Below are positions 54,011 to 61,950 of a stretch of 64,000 nt of DNA, one piece after another. The stretch covers positions 248,001 through 312,000 of the forward strand of contig CAVTLG010000009.1 of NCBI GenBank assembly GCA_963735495.1, written 5' to 3'. The stretch's first letter is position 1. Each line of letters begins with the position of its first letter. Both the position numbers and the translations under genes were made by a program. This stretch comes from CAVTLG01 sp963735495. GTDB lineage: Bacteria; Chloroflexota; Ktedonobacteria; Ktedonobacterales; Ktedonobacteraceae. The notes beneath the pieces are model-generated. The model searched no databases and was not told where the DNA came from. It was given only the letters and a program-made list of their open reading frames with translations.

Positions 54011-55176
54011 ATCCCTACGACTTTGTCCCTTTGGCGCAACGCTCACCAGAACGACGTATGCCTGTTTGGCACAATGTACTCAAAAATACTGATGAACATG
54101 GTCGCAAGTTGTATTCCGGCTACCTTCATGTGTACATCGAAGCAGAAACGCCGTTGTTCATTCCTAACACAAACACATCTACACTAGACCCGGCATATCC
54201 ATACCCGACATATGCAAAAGAACATATTTGCAATAACGCGGGACGATATATCATTCCGGGAATGTCTCTCAAAGGGCTGTTGCGCAGTGTTGTTGAAACA
54301 CTCTGCAATGGTTGTCTGAGAGTGTTTCATAAGCCTGATGGGTATTTAGATACCTCTATACCTCCTGGCTTTGCTGCTTGCCACGATAATACATCGCTTT
54401 GTATTGCCTGTCGTCTCTTCGGAATGATGCCAGAGAACCAGAAAAACGCACGGGTGTTTCTGGGTAAGGTTAACATCGGAGATGCACTTGTCTATGAAGA
54501 TACGCTATCCGTGCATGAGTCGATCCATACCGCTATTCTGGAAGCTCCAAAACCACGTCATCTAGCGTTTTACCTCGATCCGGCAAAACGCTACATTGCG
54601 GGAAGGAAATTCTACTTTCACCATCATGGCAGGCTGAATACCGAAGATGATTTGATAGAGATACGCAGCCGGTCTGAAAGAGTCAACGATAGGCTTAAAA
54701 AATTCCGCAATCAGTATATTCAGCCGCTTGACACAGGGACGGAATTCGGTGCGCGTATCGACTTTACCAACCTTGAGGCCAATGAGTTCGCCGCTCTTTT
54801 GCTTGCTATCACGCTGAAGCTGGATATGCGTCACAAGATCGGTACTGGTAAACCAATTGGCCTGGGAAGTATTCGCATGGTTCTAACAGAGCTCTGTCTG
54901 GTCGATTATGCTACCCGTTACACTGCATTCCGTCTTGATCGCGGTATGTCTCGGTACAATATGGATGAAATTGCAATGCTTGTGGATGACCGTATGGCAT
55001 CATTTGATGAGCATGTTAATGCAACTTGGCTTCATTTTTACGAGCAGCCAGCACTTGAGCATCTTCATGCCATCTGGGAGTGGCCACCTGCCAGTCAGGT
55101 TACATACAATTATCCAGGTCGCGACTGGTTTGACGTGCATCCCCATGCACGTATCGCAGATACGTGGGATCTATAG
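54007..55176 (+). CDS. Large III-D RAMP protein with NPYDFVPL start
   Basis: 389 residues, matching the type III-D-associated large RAMP family whose members begin NxYxFVPL. Motifs: YIIPGMSLKGLLRSVVE, CIACRLFGMM, HKIGTGKPIGLGSI (glycine-rich loop). The C-terminal extension ends IWEWPPASQVTYNYPG and RDWFDVHPHARIADT, the same sequence found as a fragment at 44025-44336. It is the last gene of the effector operon. Confidence 0.84.
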   Translation: MNPYDFVPLAQRSPERRMPVWHNVLKNTDEHGRKLYSGYLHVYIEAETPLFIPNTNTSTLDPAYPYPTYAKEHICNNAGRYIIPGMSLKGLLRSVVETLCNGCLRVFHKPDGYLDTSIPPGFAACHDNTSLCIACRLFGMMPENQKNARVFLGKVNIGDALVYEDTLSVHESIHTAILEAPKPRHLAFYLDPAKRYIAGRKFYFHHHGRLNTEDDLIEIRSRSERVNDRLKKFRNQYIQPLDTGTEFGARIDFTNLEANEFAALLLAITLKLDMRHKIGTGKPIGLGSIRMVLTELCLVDYATRYTAFRLDRGMSRYNMDEIAMLVDDRMASFDEHVNATWLHFYEQPALEHLHAIWEWPPASQVTYNYPGRDWFDVHPHARIADTWDL

Positions 55177-55431
55177 CCATTAGGTGAGGACCGAAATGTG
55201 TGTAAACACTAGCAAGGCTTCTCTACCATGGATTTGTAGTATAGTATACTGCTCTTGTGAGTTGTTCCAATACAATGTGACAGCTCATAAAGAAGTGAAG
55301 CCTGTCCAGGGAACCATCCACAAGCGGATAAAGACTGTATTCTGAGCATCTGCTCGTGAATAGTCCCCTTGGACTACGAAACTTCCGTCACGCTTTTGCC
55401 CACGGCATCGGAGGTGTGCTCCAGAGCGGGC

Positions 55432-56805
55432 CTAGATTTCGTCGACGTCTTCGAGCAGCATCGCGTAGACGTCCTCGGGTTTCCAGAGCGGCGTTCCCGG
55501 CACCAGCGACGAGGATTTTTGGACCAGGACAAGATCATCCCCGAACCGACGTCTAATATAGGCCTCTTTTTGTTCCAGCGCCTCAAGACCGTAAGCCACG
55601 GCGTCTGGGCTGGCGAGGTTCGTATGCTCCCAAAGGAAATACACGTCTTCGAGCTTTGGCTTGCTGCCATCTACCAGCCGTTGCTTCGCCGCCAGGCATT
55701 TCCACAGGTATCCTGAATAGACCTCTGTGAGCGGTTTCTTCTTCACCTTTATTTTGTGTGTTTTGTCTTCTTCGTTGATCCACAGGCAATAGTCCAGCAG
55801 GCCGCCGAAAAGTTCCATCAGATTTGAATCGAAATACTCCTTGAAATGTTTGCGGTGGCCGAGCAGGCAAGTGATTTCCGCTTCGACGATGCCACCCCAT
55901 TGCTGCAAGCTCTCACGTAATTTCTGTGCTTTAGAATTCGGGATGAGTACCGATAGCGAGTTCGCCTCATCACCATCGCCGAGCTGCGCAATAAAGCAAT
56001 CGCGCGTGCGGCTTTCTTCCCAGTTGTCGATATCCCAGGTAAAATCCCAGGAAGGCCCCCAGAGATCAAAGCCGTGGAACAGCCATTCCTGAACTTTATT
56101 ACGCCACGCGACCTTCCTGACACCCATATTGGAGCCTCTGTCCCACCAACCACTTGTCAGCAAGGCACAGGGAAACAAGGCACCCTTCACAGTAATTTGT
56201 ACAGGATGCTCTAATGTCACACCGCGCAGCAGCTTTGCCCGCACATCCTCAATAGTCTCTACTCCGATAGTCTGGGTATCCCACGGCCCGAATGGACGGT
56301 TTTTGAGGTCTCTGTATGCTTCCGGCCCGCGTATGGCCATATATTTGTACGTGTTCCAGGGATCACTGGGAGGCGCAGCATGGTGGATGGTAAGTGATTC
56401 GATATGTGTATGCTCATTCACATGGATGCTACCAGATTGGGCGATAACCACATTGTTGGCGAATATCTGGAGTTCTTGAGCAAAAGCAGAATCTGTGCCA
56501 GCGAGGCGTGCTGTTTCCTGAACGAGCGTTTGTTGCGCGGCTTTGTCGTCTGGCTGCTGTTCTAATGTTTCTAATGCTTGCTCTGCCTTGACATCGCCTT
56601 TTGCCAAAAAACGCGAGCGCAACATTTCAAAGGCTTTGCGTCCTTTTTCAAAGGTACTCTCTGCCGCCTTATCACCTATAAAGTCTGTCGACTTGTTAAG
56701 TACAAATCCTGCGGCTTTACCGGCAGCATTGCGTACATCGCGGATCTTGATAAATGCAACGATAGCGGTAATGACTGGCTCAACCAGGAGTACAGGATCA
56801 GTCAT
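55432..56805 (-). CDS. Unknown protein, 457 residues, beside the CRISPR locus
   Basis: No family recognised. The N-terminal 40 residues are hydrophobic/helical (LLVEPVITAIVAFI); residues 45-120 are helical and charged with a KAEQALETLEQQPDDKAAQQTL pattern like N-terminal adaptor regions of some NTPase/defence proteins; a short beta-like SGSIHVNEHTHIESLTIHH follows, then a Trp-rich domain (WGPSWDFTWDIDNWEES). It converges on the effector operon. Lower GC and odd composition suggest recent acquisition (inference). Confidence 0.75.
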   Translation of the reverse strand: MTDPVLLVEPVITAIVAFIKIRDVRNAAGKAAGFVLNKSTDFIGDKAAESTFEKGRKAFEMLRSRFLAKGDVKAEQALETLEQQPDDKAAQQTLVQETARLAGTDSAFAQELQIFANNVVIAQSGSIHVNEHTHIESLTIHHAAPPSDPWNTYKYMAIRGPEAYRDLKNRPFGPWDTQTIGVETIEDVRAKLLRGVTLEHPVQITVKGALFPCALLTSGWWDRGSNMGVRKVAWRNKVQEWLFHGFDLWGPSWDFTWDIDNWEESRTRDCFIAQLGDGDEANSLSVLIPNSKAQKLRESLQQWGGIVEAEITCLLGHRKHFKEYFDSNLMELFGGLLDYCLWINEEDKTHKIKVKKKPLTEVYSGYLWKCLAAKQRLVDGSKPKLEDVYFLWEHTNLASPDAVAYGLEALEQKEAYIRRRFGDDLVLVQKSSSLVPGTPLWKPEDVYAMLLEDVDEI

Positions 56806-57361
56806 GAGATGTATCTCCCTCGTATTAGAAGTATGAGAGCATTCATTTAGAGCATAGCTAAATATGGACTGAAATTAAAAGCTATGGTGTCCTTAATAAA
56901 ATTCGCTCTTACGATGGTATGTTTGCACAAAAGATGATTTTGCTAGCTGGTACAGATTATGCTGCTTTTGGGGCTCGACACTGCTTTGCCTCAGCCTAAA
57001 CATCGTTTTTCCCTGCCTTTGCCACTATTTTGGGATAGCTGTACTCCAACTTGATGAGTTGATTATAGTACATAACAATAGGAATAATCAATAGATAGGT
57101 CGGGAAAAGTACTCAAGGATAATTAGTGCCAGGAGTGTGTGAACAGCCTCTTGGGCTTATGCATAAGCGTAGAAAGCCGCCTCAAGCCTGGCTGCCTGAT
57201 CGAGGGATTATATAGAGATGAGCGGGTCAGTTGCTAAAAAGTCTGCATACAGCACAATAGATACTCGACAAAGTTTTTTCTTTTCAGTATAATGTGGGCA
57301 CGGGATTTATGGATAAGACCGTACTCAAAGGCAGCAGGTGAAACAAAGGAGAATAAGGACC
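56806..57361. other. AT-rich intergenic region with a methyltransferase promoter
   Basis: About 555 bases without a supported gene. Near the right end TCGACA (57265-57270), 17 bases, TATAAT (57288-57293) forms a near-consensus promoter for the methyltransferase. No repeats or CRISPR units were found. Confidence 0.55.
57265..57293 (+). promoter_or_regulatory. Promoter of the methyltransferase gene
   Basis: TCGACA, spacer of 17, perfect TATAAT. About 68 bases upstream of the chosen ATG at 57362. Confidence 0.65.
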
Positions 57362-58234
57362 ATGCCAACCCCCCTCAACGAGCGTTCGAGCACATATATG
57401 GTGCAGGATCGCTCTAATAGTGAAGAACTGACCCGCCTGGCGATCCAGGATCAGGTGCTTACAACAAGTATGGGTGGCGCACTGTCTGAACAGTCTGATC
57501 TCACGCGCTTGCAGCGCGTGTTAGATGTCGGCTGTGGAACTGGTGGTTGGCTGATTGAAGCAGCCAGGAGCATTCCCACTATCTCATTGCTGATTGGCGT
57601 CGATATTAGCAAGATGATGGTGGAGTATGCACGAGCGCAAGCTGTTGCCAATCAGGTGAGTGATCGGGTCGAGTACCATGTCATGGATGTGCTGCAAATG
57701 CTCGAATTTCCGGCAGCGTTTTTTGATCTGGTGAATCAGCGCTTAGGTATAAGCTACTTGCGTGTCTGGGATTGGCACAAGCTCCTCAAGGAATACCAAC
57801 GTGTCACGCGACCGGGAGGGGTCATTCGGATCACCGAGGGCGCTGGTCCTGTGTGTAATAGCCCGGTTTTAACACGCCTCCATGATCTGTTTTTTCAGGC
57901 GCTTTCCCACGCCGGGCATATGCCTAGTCCAGATGACAAAGATGGACTGGTCAACGGACTTGTACCATTGCTCGAACGCTATGGATTCAAGGACGTGCAA
58001 AAACACTCCTATCTATGCGAGGCTCGAGCTGGTACGCCTGAGGGGCAGCACTTCATCGAGGATGAGGCCCGTCTTTTTCGGACGTTGCTGCCTTTCTTTC
58101 GTAAGTGGTGTCATGTACCTGATGACTATGAAGACATTTATCAACGGGCTCTCGATGAAATGCAGCGTCCTGACTTTGTGGCGACGTGGGAACTGTGCAC
58201 GGTCTGGGGCACGAACCCGTCGCAGAAAAAGTGA
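57362..58234 (+). CDS. Class I SAM-dependent methyltransferase
   Basis: 290 residues. SAM motif I VLDVGCGTGGWLIEAA, motif II GVDISKMMVEYAR, motif III region YHVMDVLQML and RPGGVIRITE (motif VI). Substrate unknown; similar to small-molecule/UbiE-like methyltransferases. ATG 57362 is favoured by AAAGGAGAATAAGG upstream. It lies between an unknown gene and cas6, converging on cas6 with a 5-base gap, and has no evident CRISPR role. Confidence 0.85.
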   Translation: MPTPLNERSSTYMVQDRSNSEELTRLAIQDQVLTTSMGGALSEQSDLTRLQRVLDVGCGTGGWLIEAARSIPTISLLIGVDISKMMVEYARAQAVANQVSDRVEYHVMDVLQMLEFPAAFFDLVNQRLGISYLRVWDWHKLLKEYQRVTRPGGVIRITEGAGPVCNSPVLTRLHDLFFQALSHAGHMPSPDDKDGLVNGLVPLLERYGFKDVQKHSYLCEARAGTPEGQHFIEDEARLFRTLLPFFRKWCHVPDDYEDIYQRALDEMQRPDFVATWELCTVWGTNPSQKK

Positions 58235-58239
58235 ACTGA

Positions 58240-59205
58240 TTAGACTATCTTTCTGACGCGTCCCATGCCCATCGCTGTTTTGTAGCCTACCCCACAATAG
58301 AACGCCAGCTGTGACAAAAGGATGATTTGTTGTCTGACGGTTAATAGATGTTCTTCGTCGGTTGGATCGTCTGGTCCGCGCAGGATGTATTTGCAGGTGC
58401 CGATAAAACCAGGTTGGGTGTGGGTAGTGAATTTGACCTGATGCGTCTTGAGATCGTAATCGGCGATGACCAGTCCCTCGTCCTGGATGTATTGTTCGAT
58501 GAGTTCTCGTTGTACGAGGCCCGCGTACTCAGGTGGGGCCACGTCGGCCCAGCGCCTTGCCAGGTTGCCAAAGACATAGTGAGGCAGAGGCAGGCGCGCA
58601 TGGTGATTGCCATAGTCTTTTTGTTTGGCTGATCCTCTATTAAAGGTAGTGAGCGAGGCAAACTCGAGTTTCAGCGGCTCAGTTTTCCCCAGACGCAGCG
58701 TGCTGACCTGTTCCACCAGCTCTTTAAAAGACGTGAAGCCCGTCCAGCCGTCGGGATCATCCTGACCGGCGATGACCTCTTCGAGCAGCAGGGATTGTTT
58801 GGCGAGGTGTATAAAGGGTGGTTTTCTGGCGTCGGAGAGATTGGAGAGATTGAAGTTCGTCAGCGCTTGATGGAACAGAGGAAAGAGTTCGCCCAACAGC
58901 AGCGTGATGCGAATTGTGTAGGTCTTTTCCGGTTCGAGGGGGAGATGTGTATTATTGCGCTCGGCGTCGCGCATCCTGGCTGGGGGAAACGGAAATTGTA
59001 GGCTGGAGCACGTGAAGAGTCGCCGCTTATTCCCTTCATGTAGCCATGTGGCTACATCGGGAGCTGCCGAGCGTAGCCAATCCAGCCACGCGGCGTGGAC
59101 CAGTTCGCCCGTGAATGGCATCAACGTCCCGTATTGTATGGGTCTGAGTTTCAGGTGTAGAGCGTACAACCTGGCAGGCGCAGTAGGGAAAGATGACGTA
59201 TCCAT
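58240..59205 (-). CDS. cas6: CRISPR RNA endonuclease Cas6
   Basis: 321 residues from ATG 59205 (GAGG six bases upstream); the open frame extends further upstream only through a palindromic repeat. The N-terminal LHLKLRPIQYGTLMPFTGELVHAAW and the C-terminal QPGFIGTCKYIL...GVGYKTAMGMGRVR glycine-rich loop are typical Cas6. It cuts pre-crRNA in the repeat. No array is in this window, so it must process transcripts from elsewhere, presumably for the III-D effector. Confidence 0.88.
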   Translation of the reverse strand: MDTSSFPTAPARLYALHLKLRPIQYGTLMPFTGELVHAAWLDWLRSAAPDVATWLHEGNKRRLFTCSSLQFPFPPARMRDAERNNTHLPLEPEKTYTIRITLLLGELFPLFHQALTNFNLSNLSDARKPPFIHLAKQSLLLEEVIAGQDDPDGWTGFTSFKELVEQVSTLRLGKTEPLKLEFASLTTFNRGSAKQKDYGNHHARLPLPHYVFGNLARRWADVAPPEYAGLVQRELIEQYIQDEGLVIADYDLKTHQVKFTTHTQPGFIGTCKYILRGPDDPTDEEHLLTVRQQIILLSQLAFYCGVGYKTAMGMGRVRKIV

Positions 59206-59304
59206 AAAAACCTCGATGCTTTTTGCGCTATTATAGACGATAGCCGCTGATTTGTGAATAATGAGAAGAACAAGGGTCCCCATCCTTTCGGGGGAAACGT
59301 TGGG

Positions 59305-59371
59305 AACTTGGGTAGGGGCGTGTCCTGGCGACCGCCCGGGGCGCACGCGAGGTGACGCCCCTACCCAAGTT
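59305..59371. repeat. Palindromic GC-rich element upstream of cas6
   Basis: Arms AACTTGGGTAGGGGCGT (59305-59321) and ACGCCCCTACCCAAGTT (59355-59371) are perfectly complementary and extend imperfectly inward, with a GC-rich centre CGCCCGGGGCG. Size and shape resemble a REP/MITE-type dispersed element. Confidence 0.7.
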
Positions 59372-59549
59372 CCCCCTCGAACGGAGAACCAAGAACAAGA
59401 CCTGAACAACTGCAAGCGCCGGTCCTGAAAGGAGCTTCACGCTGCAGGTGGTCAACGTGCTCCAACGCTGTGGGCAACGTGGTATCCTGCTCACCAGTTG
59501 GGAGCAATCGTGCATGTGTCATTGAACATATTTTCGCTGGAGGAACGCA

Positions 59550-59819
59550 ATGGGGATGAAACAGTACCTCGAAGGCATATGGGATCAGCAGTATCCCTGT
59601 CCGCGCGGCATGGTGGGTTGGTTGGCTGGTGAGCGGATGGTGCGCCAGCATAGGCCAGAGACTGCCTGGACTCTCGATTTACTGGATATACAGCCAGCGG
59701 ATACTGTACTGGAAGTTGGTTGTGGTGCGGGCCAGGGTATCAAGCTGGCTGCTGAGAAGGCTAGTGATGGGCATGTCATGGGGATTGACCTTGACACGTC
59801 TTTCTCCGATTGGTTATAA
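59550..59819 (+). pseudogene. Truncated SAM methyltransferase
   Basis: Encodes only the N-terminal 85 residues of a methyltransferase (PRGMVGWLAGERM...VLEVGCGAGQGIKLAA...VMGIDLD) behind GGAGG, then ends in SFSDWL. SAM motifs II-VI are absent. Its last codons are the promoter of the following MarR operon, so a deletion joined the two. Confidence 0.75.
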
Positions 59820-59820
59820 T
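59791..59820 (+). promoter_or_regulatory. Consensus promoter of the marR-drrAB operon
   Basis: TTGACA (59791-59796), 18-base spacer, TATAAT (59815-59820): both hexamers perfect. It overlaps the end of the truncated methyltransferase frame. Confidence 0.85.
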
Positions 59821-59840
59821 TTGTTTGAACATCAAAACAA
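59821..59840 (+). promoter_or_regulatory. Candidate MarR operator
   Basis: TTGTTT-8 bases-AAACAA inverted repeat directly downstream of the -10, at the likely transcription start, well placed for autorepression by the MarR protein. Confidence 0.5.
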
Positions 59841-59863
59841 TTGACTATCAAAGGGGGTGCACA

Positions 59864-60307
59864 ATGCCTACAGAGCGTCTGGCGGAAGATCTCCTGACCC
59901 TCTCACGTCTGCTGCGCCCGTTACGACGCCACGACATGACGCCGGAGCAGTACTGGTTGTTGCGCCATCTCAGGCGCTCTGGTCCGGTTAGTATTGGTGA
60001 ACTGGCGAGCGCGCTGGGCATCACCACTGGTTCTGCGACGGTCGCGTGTAAGCGGTTGGAGAAAGTTGGTCTGCTCTCCCGTGAGCGGCGGGCAGATGAT
60101 GAGCGCATCGTCGTGGTCGCGCTGACGGAGCAAGGACGCGCCCAGATTGACGTCTGGCGGCAGCAGAAACGCGAGGCGCTTGTTCGCTTGCTGGGAGTGC
60201 TCGATGAGCAGGAGCAGCAGGCATTACAGGACATGATTGAACGCTTGCTGGATGCCGCTGAAACGCAAGGATTCGGGGAAGAGAGGAACCATGACAGCCA
60301 TCATTGA
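59864..60307 (+). CDS. MarR-family transcription regulator
   Basis: 147 residues. Winged helix: MTPEQYWLLRHLRRSGPVSIGELASALG, recognition helix TTGSATVACKRLEKVGLLSR and wing RRADDERIVVVALTEQG. MarR proteins are usually released from DNA by small aromatic ligands or oxidants. It overlaps the ABC ATPase gene by 17 bases, so it likely controls the exporter. ATG 59864 has AAGGGGG upstream. Confidence 0.92.
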   Translation: MPTERLAEDLLTLSRLLRPLRRHDMTPEQYWLLRHLRRSGPVSIGELASALGITTGSATVACKRLEKVGLLSRERRADDERIVVVALTEQGRAQIDVWRQQKREALVRLLGVLDEQEQQALQDMIERLLDAAETQGFGEERNHDSHH

Positions 60308-61091
60308 AGTACGTAATCTGGTAAAAAAATTCGACGAACATGTTGCCGTGAACAGCATCAGCTTTGATGTTGAGCAAGGAGAGGTCTTTGGCTTACTTGG
60401 ACCAAATGGTGCGGGTAAGAGTACGACGATCAAGATGCTGACCACGCTGCTAAGTCCTACCTCTGGGGAGGCGCGTGTGAACGGTTTTGATATTGTCCGT
60501 CAAACGACGCAGGTGCGGCGTAGCATCGGCTATGTCCCTCAGGCGCTCTCTGCGGACGGTAGCCTGACAGGTTATGAGAACCTGCTGATCTTTGCCAGAC
60601 TGTATGACCTGCCACGTAACATACAGAAAACGCGTGTGCATGACGTGTTAGAGTTTGTTGGTCTGACGGATGCAAGCAAGCAACTTGTACGCAACTATTC
60701 GGGCGGTATGATTCGCCGCTTAGAGGTCGCGCAGTCGCTATTACATCAGCCGCGTGTACTCTTCCTGGATGAGCCGACCGTGGGTCTGGACCCGGTCGCG
60801 CGCCAGGCGATCTGGGACCATCTGATGCGTCTGCGCGAAGAGAGCGGCATGACTATTCTCTTGACGACCCACTCGATGGAGGAGGCCGATAGTCTGTGTA
60901 CGCGTGTAGGTATCATGCATCGTGGAGTGATTGCCGCGCATGGCACCCCGGAGGAACTTAAGACTTCCGTTGGGGGAACGAACGTGACATTGAACGATGT
61001 ATTTGTGCATTATGCGGGCGATGCCCTGGAATCAGGAGGAAGTTATCGTGAAACTTCAAGAGCAAGGCGTGAAGCAAGGCGGCTTGGGTGA
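60291..61091 (+). CDS. ABC exporter ATPase (DrrA-like)
   Basis: 266 residues. Walker A GPNGAGKSTTIKM, Q-loop YVPQALSADGSLTG, signature YSGGMIRRLEVAQ, Walker B VLFLDEPTVGLDP, switch His in TTHSMEEAD. Resembles the ATPase of daunorubicin-type drug exporters; the true cargo is unknown. ATG 60291 chosen after GAGAGGAACC. The C-terminus overlaps the permease start by 44 bases. Confidence 0.92.
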   Translation: MTAIIEVRNLVKKFDEHVAVNSISFDVEQGEVFGLLGPNGAGKSTTIKMLTTLLSPTSGEARVNGFDIVRQTTQVRRSIGYVPQALSADGSLTGYENLLIFARLYDLPRNIQKTRVHDVLEFVGLTDASKQLVRNYSGGMIRRLEVAQSLLHQPRVLFLDEPTVGLDPVARQAIWDHLMRLREESGMTILLTTHSMEEADSLCTRVGIMHRGVIAAHGTPEELKTSVGGTNVTLNDVFVHYAGDALESGGSYRETSRARREARRLG

Positions 61092-61911
61092 AGCTATCGT
61101 GGTCGCGCAGCCTGAGCACCTCTCACCACTGGCGGCGATTGGCAACTTTGTGCGCAAGACCTATACTATTGCCGAATGGGAGATCCTGAAGATCCGCCAT
61201 GATCCGCTGGATCTAGTCACGCGAGCCGTCCAGCCGGTGCTCTGGCTACTCATCTTTGGCGAGGTGTTCTCAAAAATCCACGCCATCCCCACCGGTAATC
61301 AGAGCTATCTGGCCTTTTTGGCACCGGGTATCCTCTCGCAGAGCGTGCTTTTCATCTCTATATTCGCAGGTATCACCATTATCTGGGAGCGTGATCTGGG
61401 CGTCATCCACAAATTTCTTGCCAGTCCTACACCTCGCGCATCGCTGGTGCTGGGCAAAGCGTTCTCATCAGGCTTACGGACAGTGCCACAGGCCATCATG
61501 ATCTATCTGCTGGCTCTGATCCTGGGCGTGAAATTGAACATGAACCCGTTGGCACTCATCGGCGTACTGATCTTTGTACTGCTGGGAGGTGCGTGTTTCT
61601 CGACGTTCTCACTGATTATTGCCTGTCTGCTAAAGACGCGTGACCGTGTGATGGGTATCGGCCAGGTGATGACGATGCCATTGTTCTTTGCCAGCAATGC
61701 CATCTATCCCATCAGTGTTATGCCTGGCTGGTTGCAAGTTATTGCTAACATCAATCCGCTCTCGTATGTCGTAAGTGGTGTCCGCTCGTTAATGCTGGCG
61801 GGAAGCTCTGTAGATATTGCCAGTCTGGGACTGGATCTCGCCGTCCTGATCGGGGTAACGCTGGTGCTGGTGCTCATTGGCGCCGCGCTCTATCCGCGCA
61901 TTGTCCAATAA
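61048..61911 (+). CDS. ABC exporter permease (DrrB/ABC-2 type)
   Basis: 287 residues with six hydrophobic segments and the ABC-2 motifs LAPGILSQSVLFISIF and NPLSYVVSGVRSLML. Pairs with the ATPase upstream for export of a drug-like or lipid molecule. GTG 61048 has AGGAGGA at ideal spacing. Confidence 0.9.
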   Translation: MKLQEQGVKQGGLGEAIVVAQPEHLSPLAAIGNFVRKTYTIAEWEILKIRHDPLDLVTRAVQPVLWLLIFGEVFSKIHAIPTGNQSYLAFLAPGILSQSVLFISIFAGITIIWERDLGVIHKFLASPTPRASLVLGKAFSSGLRTVPQAIMIYLLALILGVKLNMNPLALIGVLIFVLLGGACFSTFSLIIACLLKTRDRVMGIGQVMTMPLFFASNAIYPISVMPGWLQVIANINPLSYVVSGVRSLMLAGSSVDIASLGLDLAVLIGVTLVLVLIGAALYPRIVQ

Positions 61912-61950
61912 ATAGGCGTGAGTTGATCTTATTGTGAAAGGATGCACACT

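Noticed and set aside
58240..59415. Cas6 with a 70-residue N-terminal extension
   Set aside because: The extension translates the palindromic repeat and is compositionally odd; ATG 59205 has a good ribosome site and begins with the Cas6 N-terminus.
43300..59500. A CRISPR array near the cas genes
   Set aside because: No regularly spaced repeats of 25-40 bases were found in any intergenic part; the only tandem repeat (43803-43862) is coding and has no spacers.
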